Both the position numbers and the translations under genes were made by a program. The notes under the pieces are model-generated. The model saw only the letters and a program-made list of their open reading frames with translations. It was not told where the DNA came from and did no database searches. A stretch of DNA of 64,000 bases. Origin: Cupriavidus necator A5-1 (GTDB lineage: Bacteria; Pseudomonadota; Gammaproteobacteria; Burkholderiales; Burkholderiaceae). The stretch spans positions 1,178,001 to 1,242,000 of the forward strand of contig NZ_JQLI01000001.1 in NCBI RefSeq assembly GCF_000744095.1, read 5' to 3'. Shown here in pieces: positions 53,467 to 62,592 of this stretch (position 1 is the stretch's first letter; each line of letters starts with the position of its first letter).

Positions 53467-54696
53467 ATGAATGTCCTAAATACACTCCCATTTCAGCCAC
53501 TGTCCGCCGGCCTTTCCCTCCTGCAAGGAGTCAGCGTACTCGATCTGACCACCTCGGTTGCCGGCCCTTACTGTACGCAGCTTCTGGCCGACTTGGGAGC
53601 CGAGGTAACAAAAGTCGAAAAACGCATCACAGGAGACGACACGCGCGCATGGGGACCTCCCTTCTTGGATGGCGAGTCCCTGTGGTTCCTAAGCGTAAAT
53701 CGCAACAAGACCAGTATCACCATCGACCTGTTGCGCCCTGAGGGGCGAAAGGTGCTTCAAGAGCTTGTCAAGGCCAGTGACGTGGTGGTGCTGAACACCA
53801 GTGCTGTAGTGCAAAAGAAGCTGGGCGTCGACTACGAGACGCTCAGCGCACTGAACCGGTCGATCATTCACGTCTCCATTACCGGATTCGGGCTGCAAGG
53901 ACCACGCGCCGAGTTGCCCTGCTACGACCTCATCGCGGAGGGCTATGCCGGGATCATGGACCTTACCGGCGAGGCGTCAGGGCCACCACAAAAGGTTGGC
54001 ACGCCTGCGTCAGACCTTCTCGCAGGTCAGGACGCGGCAATGGCCACGCTAGCGGCCCTTTATGAAAGGCAGCGCACCGGTACAGGCAAGCAGATTGACG
54101 TTTCGATGGTAGCAAGCTCAGTACGCTTCATGGCTCCAAAGATGGTGCCATACCTTGGTTCTGGGGACTTGCAGCGGCGTTCTGCCGGGCGCGACTCGGT
54201 GATTGCAATCTATCAGGTCTTCGACACAGCCGACGAGCCGATTACGCTGGGCCTGGGTAACGATGCCATCTGGAGACGTTTTTGGGCTGCCGTTGGACGA
54301 CCCGAATATGGCGAACAATCCGGCCTGGAATCAAATGCCAAGCGACGCAATGCGAGGGAGCGCATTGTAGCGACCATCGCAGACATCCTCGCTGGACGCA
54401 CGCGCGCAGACTGGCTCTCGCTATTTGAGCAACACCGCATTCCAGCAGGGCCGATAAACACCATCGAGCAGTTGGCAGCCGATCCGATCTTTCAGGAAGA
54501 GGGGCTGTTCTTCGCAATACAGGGTCCGGAAGGGCTGATTCCGCAGGTCGGCTTGGGCATTCGTTTCGACGGCCAAAGTCATGCCGTTCGCAACCCACCG
54601 CCGGCATTGGGGCAGGATTCTGAGCGAATTCTCAGTGAACGCCTATCGATGTCATCTTCGTGCATCGCCGGGCTAGTTGATTCCGAAATCATCTAA
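53467..54696 (+). CDS. CaiB/BaiF family III CoA-transferase (first gene of the alicyclic operon)
   Basis: Predicted 409-residue CoA-transferase. GVSVLDLTTSVAGPYCTQLL and ADLGAEVTKVEKRITGDDTR are the N-terminal motifs, and catalytic D154 is in ELPCYDLIAEGYAG. Its codon use is less GC-rich than that of the downstream genes. The enoyl-CoA hydratase-like gene follows 14 bases later, so this appears to open the operon that runs to 63582. It could activate the substrate or recycle CoA from a downstream product. Confidence 0.92.
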   Translation: MNVLNTLPFQPLSAGLSLLQGVSVLDLTTSVAGPYCTQLLADLGAEVTKVEKRITGDDTRAWGPPFLDGESLWFLSVNRNKTSITIDLLRPEGRKVLQELVKASDVVVLNTSAVVQKKLGVDYETLSALNRSIIHVSITGFGLQGPRAELPCYDLIAEGYAGIMDLTGEASGPPQKVGTPASDLLAGQDAAMATLAALYERQRTGTGKQIDVSMVASSVRFMAPKMVPYLGSGDLQRRSAGRDSVIAIYQVFDTADEPITLGLGNDAIWRRFWAAVGRPEYGEQSGLESNAKRRNARERIVATIADILAGRTRADWLSLFEQHRIPAGPINTIEQLAADPIFQEEGLFFAIQGPEGLIPQVGLGIRFDGQSHAVRNPPPALGQDSERILSERLSMSSSCIAGLVDSEII

Positions 54697-54710
54697 CAGG
54701 GAGACAAAAC

Positions 54711-55490
54711 GTGACCTACGACGAAATTCTTTATGAAGAAGATGGCCCGATCGGCACCATTACGCTGAATCGTCCTGACGACGGCAACATGTTCACGGAA
54801 AGAATGTGCCACGAGATTCGTGACTGCATCAATTCCATCCGGCGCGAAACGCGCACGCGCGTCATTGTCATCACCGGTGCAGGCGACAAGTTCTTCTGTA
54901 CCGGTGGCCGCAAGGATGGCATGCAGGACACGACGCTCTATGCCGGCGTGCTGCCCACCCTCGAGATGTATGAAAGCATCGACCGCCTTCAGAAGCCCGT
55001 GATCGCTTCCGTGAACGGCTTCGCCGTGGGTGGGGGCAACGTGCTCCAGGTGGTGTGCGACTTGACCATCGCAAAAGAGTCCGCCATCTTTCGTCAGGTC
55101 GGCCCCATGGTGGGGAGCTTCGACGCAGGCTACGGTACCTGGTACCTGGAAGACCTGGTCGGGAAGAAGCGCGCCAAGGACATCTGGTACCGCAATCCCA
55201 AGATCACAGCTCGCGAGGCGCTCGAGATCGGGCTGATCAATCGCGTGGTGCCCGACGACCAGTTGGCTGCCGCGACCCGCGAATATGCCCTCGAAGTCGC
55301 CGAACGCGGCGCCTTCGCACTGGCCTCGCTGAAGAGCGCCTTCAACGCGCGCCACGGCGGCGTGAGCGGCCTGTCCCGTATGGCTCACGACCTGCTGCTG
55401 CGCGGCTACCTGGATTCGGCCGAGCACGACGAACTCGCTGTCGCCTTCGCGGAACGCCGCAAGCCGGACACTACCAAGTTTGGCCATTGA
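54711..55490 (+). CDS. BadI/MenB-like crotonase (candidate ring-opening 2-ketocycloalkane-carboxyl-CoA hydrolase)
   Basis: Predicted 259-residue crotonase-superfamily enzyme with a GTG start after a good ribosome-binding site (agggaga). It departs from ordinary enoyl-CoA hydratases: the block GAGDKFFCTGGRKDG, then FAVGGGNVLQVVCDLTIAKE and VGSFDAGYGTWYLEDLVG is the pattern of MenB and BadI. BadI hydrolytically opens 2-ketocyclohexanecarboxyl-CoA to pimeloyl-CoA in alicyclic acid degradation (established in R. palustris). The operon context favours BadI-like ring opening over menaquinone synthesis. No search was possible. Confidence 0.82.
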   Translation: MTYDEILYEEDGPIGTITLNRPDDGNMFTERMCHEIRDCINSIRRETRTRVIVITGAGDKFFCTGGRKDGMQDTTLYAGVLPTLEMYESIDRLQKPVIASVNGFAVGGGNVLQVVCDLTIAKESAIFRQVGPMVGSFDAGYGTWYLEDLVGKKRAKDIWYRNPKITAREALEIGLINRVVPDDQLAAATREYALEVAERGAFALASLKSAFNARHGGVSGLSRMAHDLLLRGYLDSAEHDELAVAFAERRKPDTTKFGH

Positions 55491-55506
55491 TGCGCGGGTG
55501 ATCACC

Positions 55507-57189
55507 ATGCAAAACATTCTGACGCTCCACAATCCCCAGAATGCGCGAGACTACTACCTGTCCGGGATCTGGCAGCACGAGACGCTGTACACTCTGGCCC
55601 GCCGTCATGCCCGGGAACGGCCAACGTCCTGCGCGCTGCGCGACGCCGATGTTCGCCTGACTTGGCGGGAAGTTCTCGAGTGGGTCGACAGCGTTGCCGA
55701 GGCACTGCACCAGCAAGGGCTGAAGCCCGGCGACCGCGTCGGCGTCTGGCTGCCCAACGTCGTGCAGGCCACCATCGTATTCCTGGCCTGCTCGCGCAAT
55801 GGCTACGTCTGCTGCCCTTCGCTGCACCAGAACTACACGGTCGACGAGATCTGCACGCTGCTGAACCGCATCCAATGCCGCGCCCTGTTCGCGATGCCCG
55901 GCTATGGCGCCGATTCGGACCGCAACTCGATCTTCGGCCGTGCAGCCGATATTCCGACGCTCGCCGCCATGTTTGCCATGCCCGGCCAGGCCAATGGCGA
56001 CCTCACCCTGCCCGCCGACACGCATCCGTACCCGGATCGCCTGCCCCCTTCCGCGTTGTCGACGCCGGACCTGAACCCGGACAAGATTGTGTACCTGGCC
56101 TTTACGTCCGGCACCACCGGCCTGCCCAAGGGCGTGATGCACAGCGACAACACGCTGCTGGCCAACGGCCGCGCCCTGGTCGAGGACTGGGGTCATACCG
56201 CGGACACCACCGTGCTGACGCTCAGCCCGATGAGCCATCACATCGCCACCGTGGCACTGGAACAGGTGCTCGTCTGTGGCGCGGAGCTCGTCGTGACCAA
56301 CCTGCGCGCAGGCGAGCATGCGCTGGACTGGATCCTTGAGACCGGCGCGACCTACGTCATGGGTGTTCCCACCCATGCCATGGACATCCTGCAGGCCGTG
56401 CGCGACCGGAACATGGCATCGCTCGGCGACGTCCGTACCTTCTACATGGCGGGCGCAGCCATCCCGCGGGACGTCGCACAGAAATTCGTGAGCCTTGGCG
56501 TCACGCCCCAGAACGTCTATGGCATGACCGAAAACGGCTCCCACAACTATACGGTGCCGACCGACTCGACCGACACCATCGTATCGACCTGCGGGTGGGC
56601 ATGCCGGGGCTATGAGGTCCGCCTGTGGAAGCAGGACAACCCCGACGTCGAGGCAGAAGTCGGAGAAATCGGCGAGATTGGCAGCCGCGGCGGTTTGCTG
56701 ATGCTTGGCTACTTCAGCAATCAGGTTGCGACGGAAACGTCATTCAACATCCATGCCTGGTTCATGAGCGGGGACCTGGGCATCCTTGACGAGAATGGCT
56801 GCATCGCGATCGTTGGACGCAAAAAAGATCTGATTATTCGCGGCGGGCACAACATCCATCCCGCGCGCATCGAAGAGCTCGCCATGCGACATCCGATGGT
56901 TGAGCGTGCCGCCGCATACCCCATTCAGGATGAACGCCTTGGCGAAAAAGTGTGCCTGTCGGTAATCATTCGCACCGGAGGGGCCCTGGATCCCGACGAC
57001 GTACTGGCACATTTGGCCAGCTGCGGCCTGTCCAAATATGACATGCCGGAGTACTTCCTTGGTTTGGACCAGTTCCCGCTGACGCCAAGCGGCAAGATCC
57101 TGAAGCGCGACCTGGTCGAGATGACCATGCGCGGCGAACTGAAGCCGGTGCCGGTCCGCTACAAGACCCGCGCCACGGCAGGAGCATGA
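55507..57189 (+). CDS. AMP-forming acyl-CoA ligase (candidate alicyclic acid-CoA ligase, AliA-like)
   Basis: Predicted 560-residue class I adenylate-forming ligase. FTSGTTGLPKGVMHSDNT starts at residue 199; the core VYGMTENGSHNYTVPTDS and hinge WFMSGDLGILDENG with GRKKDLIIRGGHNIHPARIE follow; the A10 lysine is in LTPSGKILKRDL. The start is not certain: ATG 55507 is preferred over upstream TTG/GTG codons that overlap the previous gene. The position next to BadI-, BadK-, BadH- and AliB-like genes suggests it activates a cyclohexanecarboxylate-type acid (inference). Confidence 0.88.
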   Translation: MQNILTLHNPQNARDYYLSGIWQHETLYTLARRHARERPTSCALRDADVRLTWREVLEWVDSVAEALHQQGLKPGDRVGVWLPNVVQATIVFLACSRNGYVCCPSLHQNYTVDEICTLLNRIQCRALFAMPGYGADSDRNSIFGRAADIPTLAAMFAMPGQANGDLTLPADTHPYPDRLPPSALSTPDLNPDKIVYLAFTSGTTGLPKGVMHSDNTLLANGRALVEDWGHTADTTVLTLSPMSHHIATVALEQVLVCGAELVVTNLRAGEHALDWILETGATYVMGVPTHAMDILQAVRDRNMASLGDVRTFYMAGAAIPRDVAQKFVSLGVTPQNVYGMTENGSHNYTVPTDSTDTIVSTCGWACRGYEVRLWKQDNPDVEAEVGEIGEIGSRGGLLMLGYFSNQVATETSFNIHAWFMSGDLGILDENGCIAIVGRKKDLIIRGGHNIHPARIEELAMRHPMVERAAAYPIQDERLGEKVCLSVIIRTGGALDPDDVLAHLASCGLSKYDMPEYFLGLDQFPLTPSGKILKRDLVEMTMRGELKPVPVRYKTRATAGA

Positions 57190-57962
57190 CCATGTCGATC
57201 GACATCAAGTTTGACGGCGCGTACGCGATCCTCACGCTCAACCGGCCCGAAGCACGCAACGCGCTGCAGTTCACCATGATCGAAGCGTTGTCCTACACGC
57301 TCGATCAGGTCGCGGCCTCCAACGCCCGGGCGCTGATCGTGACCGGGGCAGGCCAGAAGGCGTTCTGCGCCGGTGCCGACATCAAGGAGCTGATGGACCG
57401 CAGCCTGATGCAGCAACGCCAGGGCGCCCAGCTCGGTCAACGCACCTTCGACAAGCTGGCCAGGCTGCCGATTCCGTCGGTCGCTGTATTGCACGGGTAT
57501 GCCTTTGGCGGGGGGCTGGAGCTTGCCATGGCCTGCACGTTCCGGATCGCGACGGTTCAGGCCCGCATGGGCCTGCCGGAGATCAAGCTGGGCCTGATCC
57601 CGGGCTACGGTGGCACGCAGCGCTTGCCCCGCCTGGTTGGCGAAGGCCGGGCACTGGAGATGGTGATGTCCGGACGCACGGTCGATGCGATTGAGTCCGA
57701 GCGCGTCGGGCTGGTGAACCGAGTGGTGGCCGACGGAGATCCCGTGGAGCTGGGCAAGGCTTTCATGTCCGAGTTCATCGGCTATAGCCGTTGTGCTTCG
57801 CTGTTCGCGCGCGAAGCAGTGGTCCGCGGCATGGCGACCACGCTCGAGGCCGGGCTCGAGATCGAAGCGGATCTGTCCACGCTGGCCTATCAGACCGATG
57901 ACGCCGTCGAGGGCATGCGCGCCTTTACCGAGAAACGTACACCGGAGTTCAAGGATGCCTGA
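57186..57962 (+). CDS. enoyl-CoA hydratase (BadK-like role)
   Basis: Predicted 258-residue crotonase with both catalytic regions of a true hydratase: oxyanion-hole segment AFCAGADIKELMD, GGGLELAMACTFRIAT (first Glu) and LPEIKLGLIPGYGGTQRLPR (second Glu). It overlaps the ligase stop by ATGA. In the alicyclic pathway the equivalent step is hydration of a cycloalk-1-ene-carboxyl-CoA (BadK in R. palustris). The C-terminal EKRTPEFKDA is family-typical. Confidence 0.9.
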   Translation: MTMSIDIKFDGAYAILTLNRPEARNALQFTMIEALSYTLDQVAASNARALIVTGAGQKAFCAGADIKELMDRSLMQQRQGAQLGQRTFDKLARLPIPSVAVLHGYAFGGGLELAMACTFRIATVQARMGLPEIKLGLIPGYGGTQRLPRLVGEGRALEMVMSGRTVDAIESERVGLVNRVVADGDPVELGKAFMSEFIGYSRCASLFAREAVVRGMATTLEAGLEIEADLSTLAYQTDDAVEGMRAFTEKRTPEFKDA

Positions 57963-58710
57963 TCTCACACAGGGCGCCGTCATCGTGACCGGCGGCAGCC
58001 GGGGCATCGGTGCCTCCATTTCCGTGGAACTGGCGCGCATCGGCCTGCACGTGGCCTGCCTGTCGCGTTCGGGGGAACTGCCTGACGCCGGCTCGCTCGA
58101 TGCCGATGCACAGAAGCGGTTGGTGGCACTGCGCTGCGATATCACCGATGCCGCTTCCGTCGCTGCGGCATTCGCCGAGGTGCCTGCATTATTCGGCAAG
58201 CCGATCGTCGGCCTGGTCAACAACGCGGGCATCCACCTGCAGGGCCCGTCCGCGTCGTTCCCGATCGCAGACTTCGAGCGCGTGATGCAGACCAACGCCT
58301 CCTCTGTCCTGCTTGCCAGCCAGGTAGCCTACCCCTACCTGCGCGAGGCTGGCTCGTCGCTGATCGTCAACATCGGCTCGTTCTACGACAAGCTCGGCGT
58401 GCGGAGCAATGCCGCCTATTGCGCGTCCAAGGCTGCCGTGGGCGCGATCTCGCGCTGCCTGGCTGTCGAATGGGCGCGCGACGGCATCCAGGTCGTCAAT
58501 ATCGCGCCCGGCTATATCGAGACCGACCTGAACCGTGGCGAACTGAACGAGGGCGCGCTCCAGGCATTTCTCAAGAAGCGCATCCCCGTCGGAGGCCCCG
58601 GCCAGTCTGACGATATCGGACACCTTGCCGCCATGCTGTTCCGGCTGCCCGGGCGCTTCCTGACGGGCGAAACGCTCTATGTCGATGGCGGCCAGGGCAT
58701 GGCGCTGTAG
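57955..58710 (+). CDS. short-chain dehydrogenase (BadH-like 2-hydroxycycloalkane-carboxyl-CoA dehydrogenase candidate)
   Basis: Predicted 251-residue classical SDR. Cofactor motif TGGSRGIG at residues 12-19, NNAG in GLVNNAGIHLQG, active-site Y155-x3-K159 (AAYCASKAAV) and the C-terminal LTGETLYVDGGQGM. It overlaps the hydratase gene by eight bases. BadH, which oxidises 2-hydroxycyclohexanecarboxyl-CoA in R. palustris, is likewise an SDR, so this fits the same step; a 3-ketoacyl-ACP reductase is the alternative reading from sequence alone. Confidence 0.87.
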   Translation: MPDLTQGAVIVTGGSRGIGASISVELARIGLHVACLSRSGELPDAGSLDADAQKRLVALRCDITDAASVAAAFAEVPALFGKPIVGLVNNAGIHLQGPSASFPIADFERVMQTNASSVLLASQVAYPYLREAGSSLIVNIGSFYDKLGVRSNAAYCASKAAVGAISRCLAVEWARDGIQVVNIAPGYIETDLNRGELNEGALQAFLKKRIPVGGPGQSDDIGHLAAMLFRLPGRFLTGETLYVDGGQGMAL

Positions 58711-58752
58711 CCACCGCCCGGTCGCTACACAGCCCCACTAACGGAGGAAGAC

Positions 58753-59919
58753 ATGAACATGCTGGACCGGATGGACGCGCGGCTGTCGCTGTCGTCCGAG
58801 GAACGCATGCTCCTGGACAGCGTCAAGGAGCTTTGCAACACCCAGATCGCGCCACGCGCGGCCGAGTATGACCGCACGGGTGCGTTTCCCTGGGAGAACG
58901 TGAAAGCCATCAACGAGCTGGGCCTGAACGCCATGTTCATTCCCGACCTGTATGGCGGGGCGCAGCTGTCCTTTCTCAGCTACCTGGCTTGCGTGCGGGA
59001 AATTTCCAAGGCTTGCGCCTCTACCGGCATCGTCTGGGCGACGAATTTCCACGCCATCAAGCCGCTGATCGAGTACGGCAGCGAAGAACAGAAGAGCCGG
59101 CTGTTGCCGCGCATCGCCGACGGCGGGCTGGCGTCGCTGGCCATCACCGAGCCCTCGGCGGGATCGGATGCCACCGGCATGCGCACGAATTTTACCCCGG
59201 ACGGCGACGACATCGTCATCAACGGCGGCAAGACCTTTATCACCAACGGCGATGTGGCCGACCTGTATTTGGTGTTCGGCAAATGGTCAGAGATCAGCGA
59301 TCCCAAGGCAGCCATCTCCGTGCTGATTCTGGAAACGGGCACCGAGGGCCTGCGCGTGCTCGGCACCGAGCACAAGATGGGCACGCGCGCGTCCAGCACC
59401 GCCAGCCTGGCCTTCGACGGCTGCCGCGTGCCGCGCGCCAACCTGATCGGCGCACCCGGCGAGGGCCTGCAGATCCTGTTCGGCTCGCTGAACCGCTCGC
59501 GCCCCAGCGTTGCGGCGCACGCGCTGGGCATTGCGCGCGCGGCGTTCGAGGATGCAGTCGACTACATCAATGAGCGGCGCCAGTCCGGCAAGCGGATCCT
59601 CGAGTTCCAGGGTATCCAGTTCATGCTGGCAGACCTGGCCACGGAGCTGGCGTTGTGCGAATCGTGGCTCTGGCGCGTGGGCGAGATGGTGGATGCCGGC
59701 GACCGAGATTTCGGCATTGAAGCCTCGATGCTCAAGCAACGCGCCACCGATGCGGCCATGCGCATCACCACCGATGCCGTGCAACTGTTCGGCGGCTATG
59801 GCTACTGCAACGACTACCGCGTCGAACGGCTGATGCGCGATGCCAAGATTACCCAGATCTGGGAAGGAACCAACCAGGTACACCGCCAGCTGATCGGGCG
59901 CAGCTTCCTGAAGAAATAG
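58753..59919 (+). CDS. acyl-CoA dehydrogenase (AliB-like role)
   Basis: Predicted 388-residue FAD flavoprotein of the acyl-CoA dehydrogenase family. SLAITEPSAGSDATGMRTNF is the first signature; the C-terminal signature is LFGGYGYCNDYRVERLMRDA and the likely catalytic base is E371 in IWEGTNQVHR. Good Shine-Dalgarno (acggagga). It should introduce the ring or chain double bond; in the alicyclic pathway this is the cyclohexanecarboxyl-CoA dehydrogenase step. An electron-transfer flavoprotein is required but not encoded in the window. Confidence 0.92.
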   Translation: MNMLDRMDARLSLSSEERMLLDSVKELCNTQIAPRAAEYDRTGAFPWENVKAINELGLNAMFIPDLYGGAQLSFLSYLACVREISKACASTGIVWATNFHAIKPLIEYGSEEQKSRLLPRIADGGLASLAITEPSAGSDATGMRTNFTPDGDDIVINGGKTFITNGDVADLYLVFGKWSEISDPKAAISVLILETGTEGLRVLGTEHKMGTRASSTASLAFDGCRVPRANLIGAPGEGLQILFGSLNRSRPSVAAHALGIARAAFEDAVDYINERRQSGKRILEFQGIQFMLADLATELALCESWLWRVGEMVDAGDRDFGIEASMLKQRATDAAMRITTDAVQLFGGYGYCNDYRVERLMRDAKITQIWEGTNQVHRQLIGRSFLKK

Positions 59920-59928
59920 GAGACGGAT

Positions 59929-60804
59929 GTGACAACCATCAAAACCGTCGGCGTCGCGGGCGCCGGCACCATGGGCGCGGGCATTGCCATCGTTGCCGCC
60001 CGCGCGGGCTTCAAGACCATCGTGTTCGATGCCCGGCAGGAGGCGCTGGACCGCACCCGCGGCCAGACCGAAGCGTTCCTGAAGAAGTCTGAGGAGCGCG
60101 GCAAACTGCCGGCCGGCGCCGCCGTCGCGGCACTGTCTCGTTGGGAGGGCACCACCGAACTGAGTGGGCTGGCCAGTTGCGACATCATCATCGAAGCCAT
60201 CTTCGAGGATCTGGCGGTCAAGCATCAGCTGTTCGGCCAGCTCAATGAGGTCTGCCCGCCGGCCACGATCTTTGCGTCGAATACGTCCACGATCTCGATC
60301 ACCGAGATTGCTGGCGGTTCCGGCCGGCCGGACCGCTTCGTTGGCATGCATTTCTGCCTGCCTGCGCAGCTGATGAAGCTGATCGAGATGTCGCCTGGCC
60401 TGGCCACCTCGGATGAGACCTTCAAGACAGCGTGGGCCTTTGCCGAGGCAATGGGACAAAAGCCGGTGGCCACGCAGGATACGCCGGGATTCATCCTCAA
60501 CTACTTCCTGATCCCGTTCAACAACGATGCGATCCGGCTGGTGGAACAAGGCGTCGCCGAGCCGGCCGGCATCGACACCGCCATCAAGACTGCGCTGGGC
60601 TATCCGATGGGACCGCTCGAGTTGCTGGACCTGGTTGGCATGGACACCCAGAAACTGCTGTGCGAAGCCATGCATGGCCTGACCCACGAGCCACGCGCCG
60701 CCTGCCCGCCGCTGGTGCGCCGCATGATCGCCGCCAAGCGCCTGGGCAAGAAGACCGGCCAGGGCTTCCACGCCTACGGCGACACCAAGATGTTTGGAGC
60801 CTGA
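59929..60804 (+). CDS. 3-hydroxyacyl-CoA dehydrogenase
   Basis: Predicted 291-residue two-domain NAD-dependent dehydrogenase with a GTG start, nine bases after the acyl-CoA dehydrogenase. Rossmann motif GAGTMGAG at residues 11-18; SNTSTISITEIAGGSGRPDR and FVGMHFCLPAQLMKLIEM carry the catalytic Ser/His region, although the usual HFFNP reads HFCLP. A single C-terminal 3HCDH domain ends the protein. It presumably acts on the ring-opened (pimeloyl-like) hydroxyacyl-CoA. The changed HF-x-P block may alter specificity. Confidence 0.9.
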   Translation: MTTIKTVGVAGAGTMGAGIAIVAARAGFKTIVFDARQEALDRTRGQTEAFLKKSEERGKLPAGAAVAALSRWEGTTELSGLASCDIIIEAIFEDLAVKHQLFGQLNEVCPPATIFASNTSTISITEIAGGSGRPDRFVGMHFCLPAQLMKLIEMSPGLATSDETFKTAWAFAEAMGQKPVATQDTPGFILNYFLIPFNNDAIRLVEQGVAEPAGIDTAIKTALGYPMGPLELLDLVGMDTQKLLCEAMHGLTHEPRAACPPLVRRMIAAKRLGKKTGQGFHAYGDTKMFGA

Positions 60805-60805
60805 T

Positions 60806-61483
60806 ATGCGCTACGAAATCGTAAAAGCTGGCGAGAGCCGTTCCTTTCCCACTTCCCACCCGTTCCTCGATCAAGCCGCACCGCATGGCGAAGGGCTGTT
60901 CTACCTGGGCATGGACGCCGGACGCGCAATCGACAAGGGCGAAGGACACGAATCGCGCACGTTCGTCGCCATTGAACTGGGAACCGAATGCCTGGGTTCC
61001 CATACGGGCGAGCACCGTGGGGAAGAAGGCTCCAATGTGGTTGGATTCGCCCGCTTCCGGCTGGGCGACGCCGATCCGAGCCCGCTGGTCGAGCTCGTCA
61101 GGCAACCGGGCACGCACCCTGCGGCGATCGAAGCCGCCAAGGCGGTGTTCCAGGCGGCAGGCCTGGTTGTCGCGGTCTGCAATGACTTTCCCGGCCGCAT
61201 TGTCGACAGGCTGATCCGCCCGTACTTCAACGCGGCGTTGCGCCGCCTGGACGAGAAGCTGGCCAGCGCCGATGACCTGGACAAGACCTTGTGCCTGGGC
61301 CTCGGCTACCCGGAGGGCCCGATCTCGCTGCTGGAACGCACTGGCCTGGCGCACCATTTCCGCGTCACCCAGGCGCTGCACGAAGCCCTCGGCCAGGAGC
61401 CTTACGCGCCGGCACGGCGCGCGCGCGTCGCCGCGGATCGCGAAGAACGGGTAGAGCGAGGATTGCCATGCGCCAACCGCTGA
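60806..61483 (+). CDS. 3-hydroxyacyl-CoA dehydrogenase C-terminal-domain protein
   Basis: Predicted 225-residue protein starting MRYEIVKAGESRSFPTSHPF. The C-terminal half matches the 3HCDH helical dimerisation domain (VCNDFPGRIVDRLIRPYFNA, LCLGLGYPEGPISLLERTGL). No Rossmann fold precedes it. Together with the previous gene it looks like a split version of longer two-C-domain 3-hydroxyacyl-CoA dehydrogenases such as PaaH-type proteins. It overlaps the next gene by 16 bases. A partner subunit role is likely (inference). Confidence 0.8.
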   Translation: MRYEIVKAGESRSFPTSHPFLDQAAPHGEGLFYLGMDAGRAIDKGEGHESRTFVAIELGTECLGSHTGEHRGEEGSNVVGFARFRLGDADPSPLVELVRQPGTHPAAIEAAKAVFQAAGLVVAVCNDFPGRIVDRLIRPYFNAALRRLDEKLASADDLDKTLCLGLGYPEGPISLLERTGLAHHFRVTQALHEALGQEPYAPARRARVAADREERVERGLPCANR

Positions 61484-62580
61484 CCGGTGTGAAGGTGCTG
61501 GACTTCAGCACCCTGCTGCCCGGACCGCTGTGCTCGCTGCTGCTGGCGGAGGCGGGCGCCGAAGTCATCAAGTTCGAACGCCCCGGCCGGGGCGACGAAA
61601 TGCGCTCGTACGAGCCGAAGGTCGATGACGACAGCGCGAATTTCGTGCTGCTCAACCGCGGCAAGCTGTCTGTCGCCATCGACCTGAAGTCGCCGGAGGC
61701 GCTGATCCAGCTGCTGCCGCTGATCCGCGAGGCCGATGTCCTGATCGAGCAGTTCCGTCCCGGCGTCATGGATCGCCTGGGCTTGGGCTACGCCGCGTTG
61801 GCTGAAGTCAACCCGCGCCTGGTCTACTGCTCGATCACTGGCTTCGGCCAGCACGGCCCGCGCGCGTCGGAAGCCGCGCATGACCTGAATTACGTGGCGG
61901 CATCCGGCACGCTTTCGCTGACCGCGGGCAACGATGGTGCGCCGGTCCTGCCGCCTGCCCTCATCGCTGACATCGCCGGCGGCACCTATCCGGCGATGAT
62001 CAATATCCTGCTCGCATTGCGTCAGCGCGACCAGACCGGCAAGGGCGTTCACCTGGATGTGGCCATGGCCGACAACCTCTTTACGTTCCAGTACTGGGGG
62101 CTTGGCAATGGTGCGCTGGGAAACTGGCCGGCACCGGCGTCCGAGCTGGTCACAGGCGGCACGCCGCGCTACCAGGTCTACCGAACCGCGGATGGGGCCT
62201 TCCTGGCCGCCGCGCCGCTGGAAGACAAGTTCTGGGACAACTTCGTCGCGCTGGTCGGGCTGGATGCCACCGCGCTGGCGCGGATGTCACCACACCAGGC
62301 CATCGAGGCGGTGGCGGCGGCCATTGCCCGGCATCCGGCTGCCTATTGGGAAGACCGCTTCACCGGACAGGATGTCTGCACAAGCCGTGTCGTCAGCCTG
62401 GAAGAAGCCCGGCACGACCCGCATTTCCAGGCACGCGGCCTGTTCGCCCGCTCCGTCACCACCGCGGCGGGCGGGACCCTGCCGGCCTTGCCGGTGCCCG
62501 TCGATGCCGCATTTCGCAGCCCGGATCGCACGGCCGCCTCGCCGGCCCTGGGCGCGCACAACCAACTTCTGTATCGTTGA
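61468..62580 (+). CDS. CaiB/BaiF family III CoA-transferase
   Basis: Predicted 370-residue enzyme, shorter than the two others in the window. VKVLDFSTLLPGPLCSLLLA and AEAGAEVIKFERPGRGDEMR are the N-terminal motifs, and catalytic D139 is in EAAHDLNYVAASG. This subgroup includes alpha-methylacyl-CoA racemase-like enzymes (AMACR), where an Asp-His pair epimerises the alpha carbon; D139 with the adjacent H138 leaves racemase activity as an alternative. Translational overlap with the preceding gene. Confidence 0.88.
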   Translation: MRQPLTGVKVLDFSTLLPGPLCSLLLAEAGAEVIKFERPGRGDEMRSYEPKVDDDSANFVLLNRGKLSVAIDLKSPEALIQLLPLIREADVLIEQFRPGVMDRLGLGYAALAEVNPRLVYCSITGFGQHGPRASEAAHDLNYVAASGTLSLTAGNDGAPVLPPALIADIAGGTYPAMINILLALRQRDQTGKGVHLDVAMADNLFTFQYWGLGNGALGNWPAPASELVTGGTPRYQVYRTADGAFLAAAPLEDKFWDNFVALVGLDATALARMSPHQAIEAVAAAIARHPAAYWEDRFTGQDVCTSRVVSLEEARHDPHFQARGLFARSVTTAAGGTLPALPVPVDAAFRSPDRTAASPALGAHNQLLYR

Positions 62581-62592
62581 GGTCCAGCCGAC

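Noticed and set aside
54711..55490. Menaquinone-synthesis gene menB
   Set aside because: The fold resembles MenB, but no other men genes are nearby and the operon is for CoA-ester degradation; the BadI-like reading fits better.
59287..60771. 494-codon minus-strand frame
   Set aside because: Antisense to the acyl-CoA dehydrogenase and hydroxyacyl-CoA dehydrogenase genes; GC-rich shadow frame.
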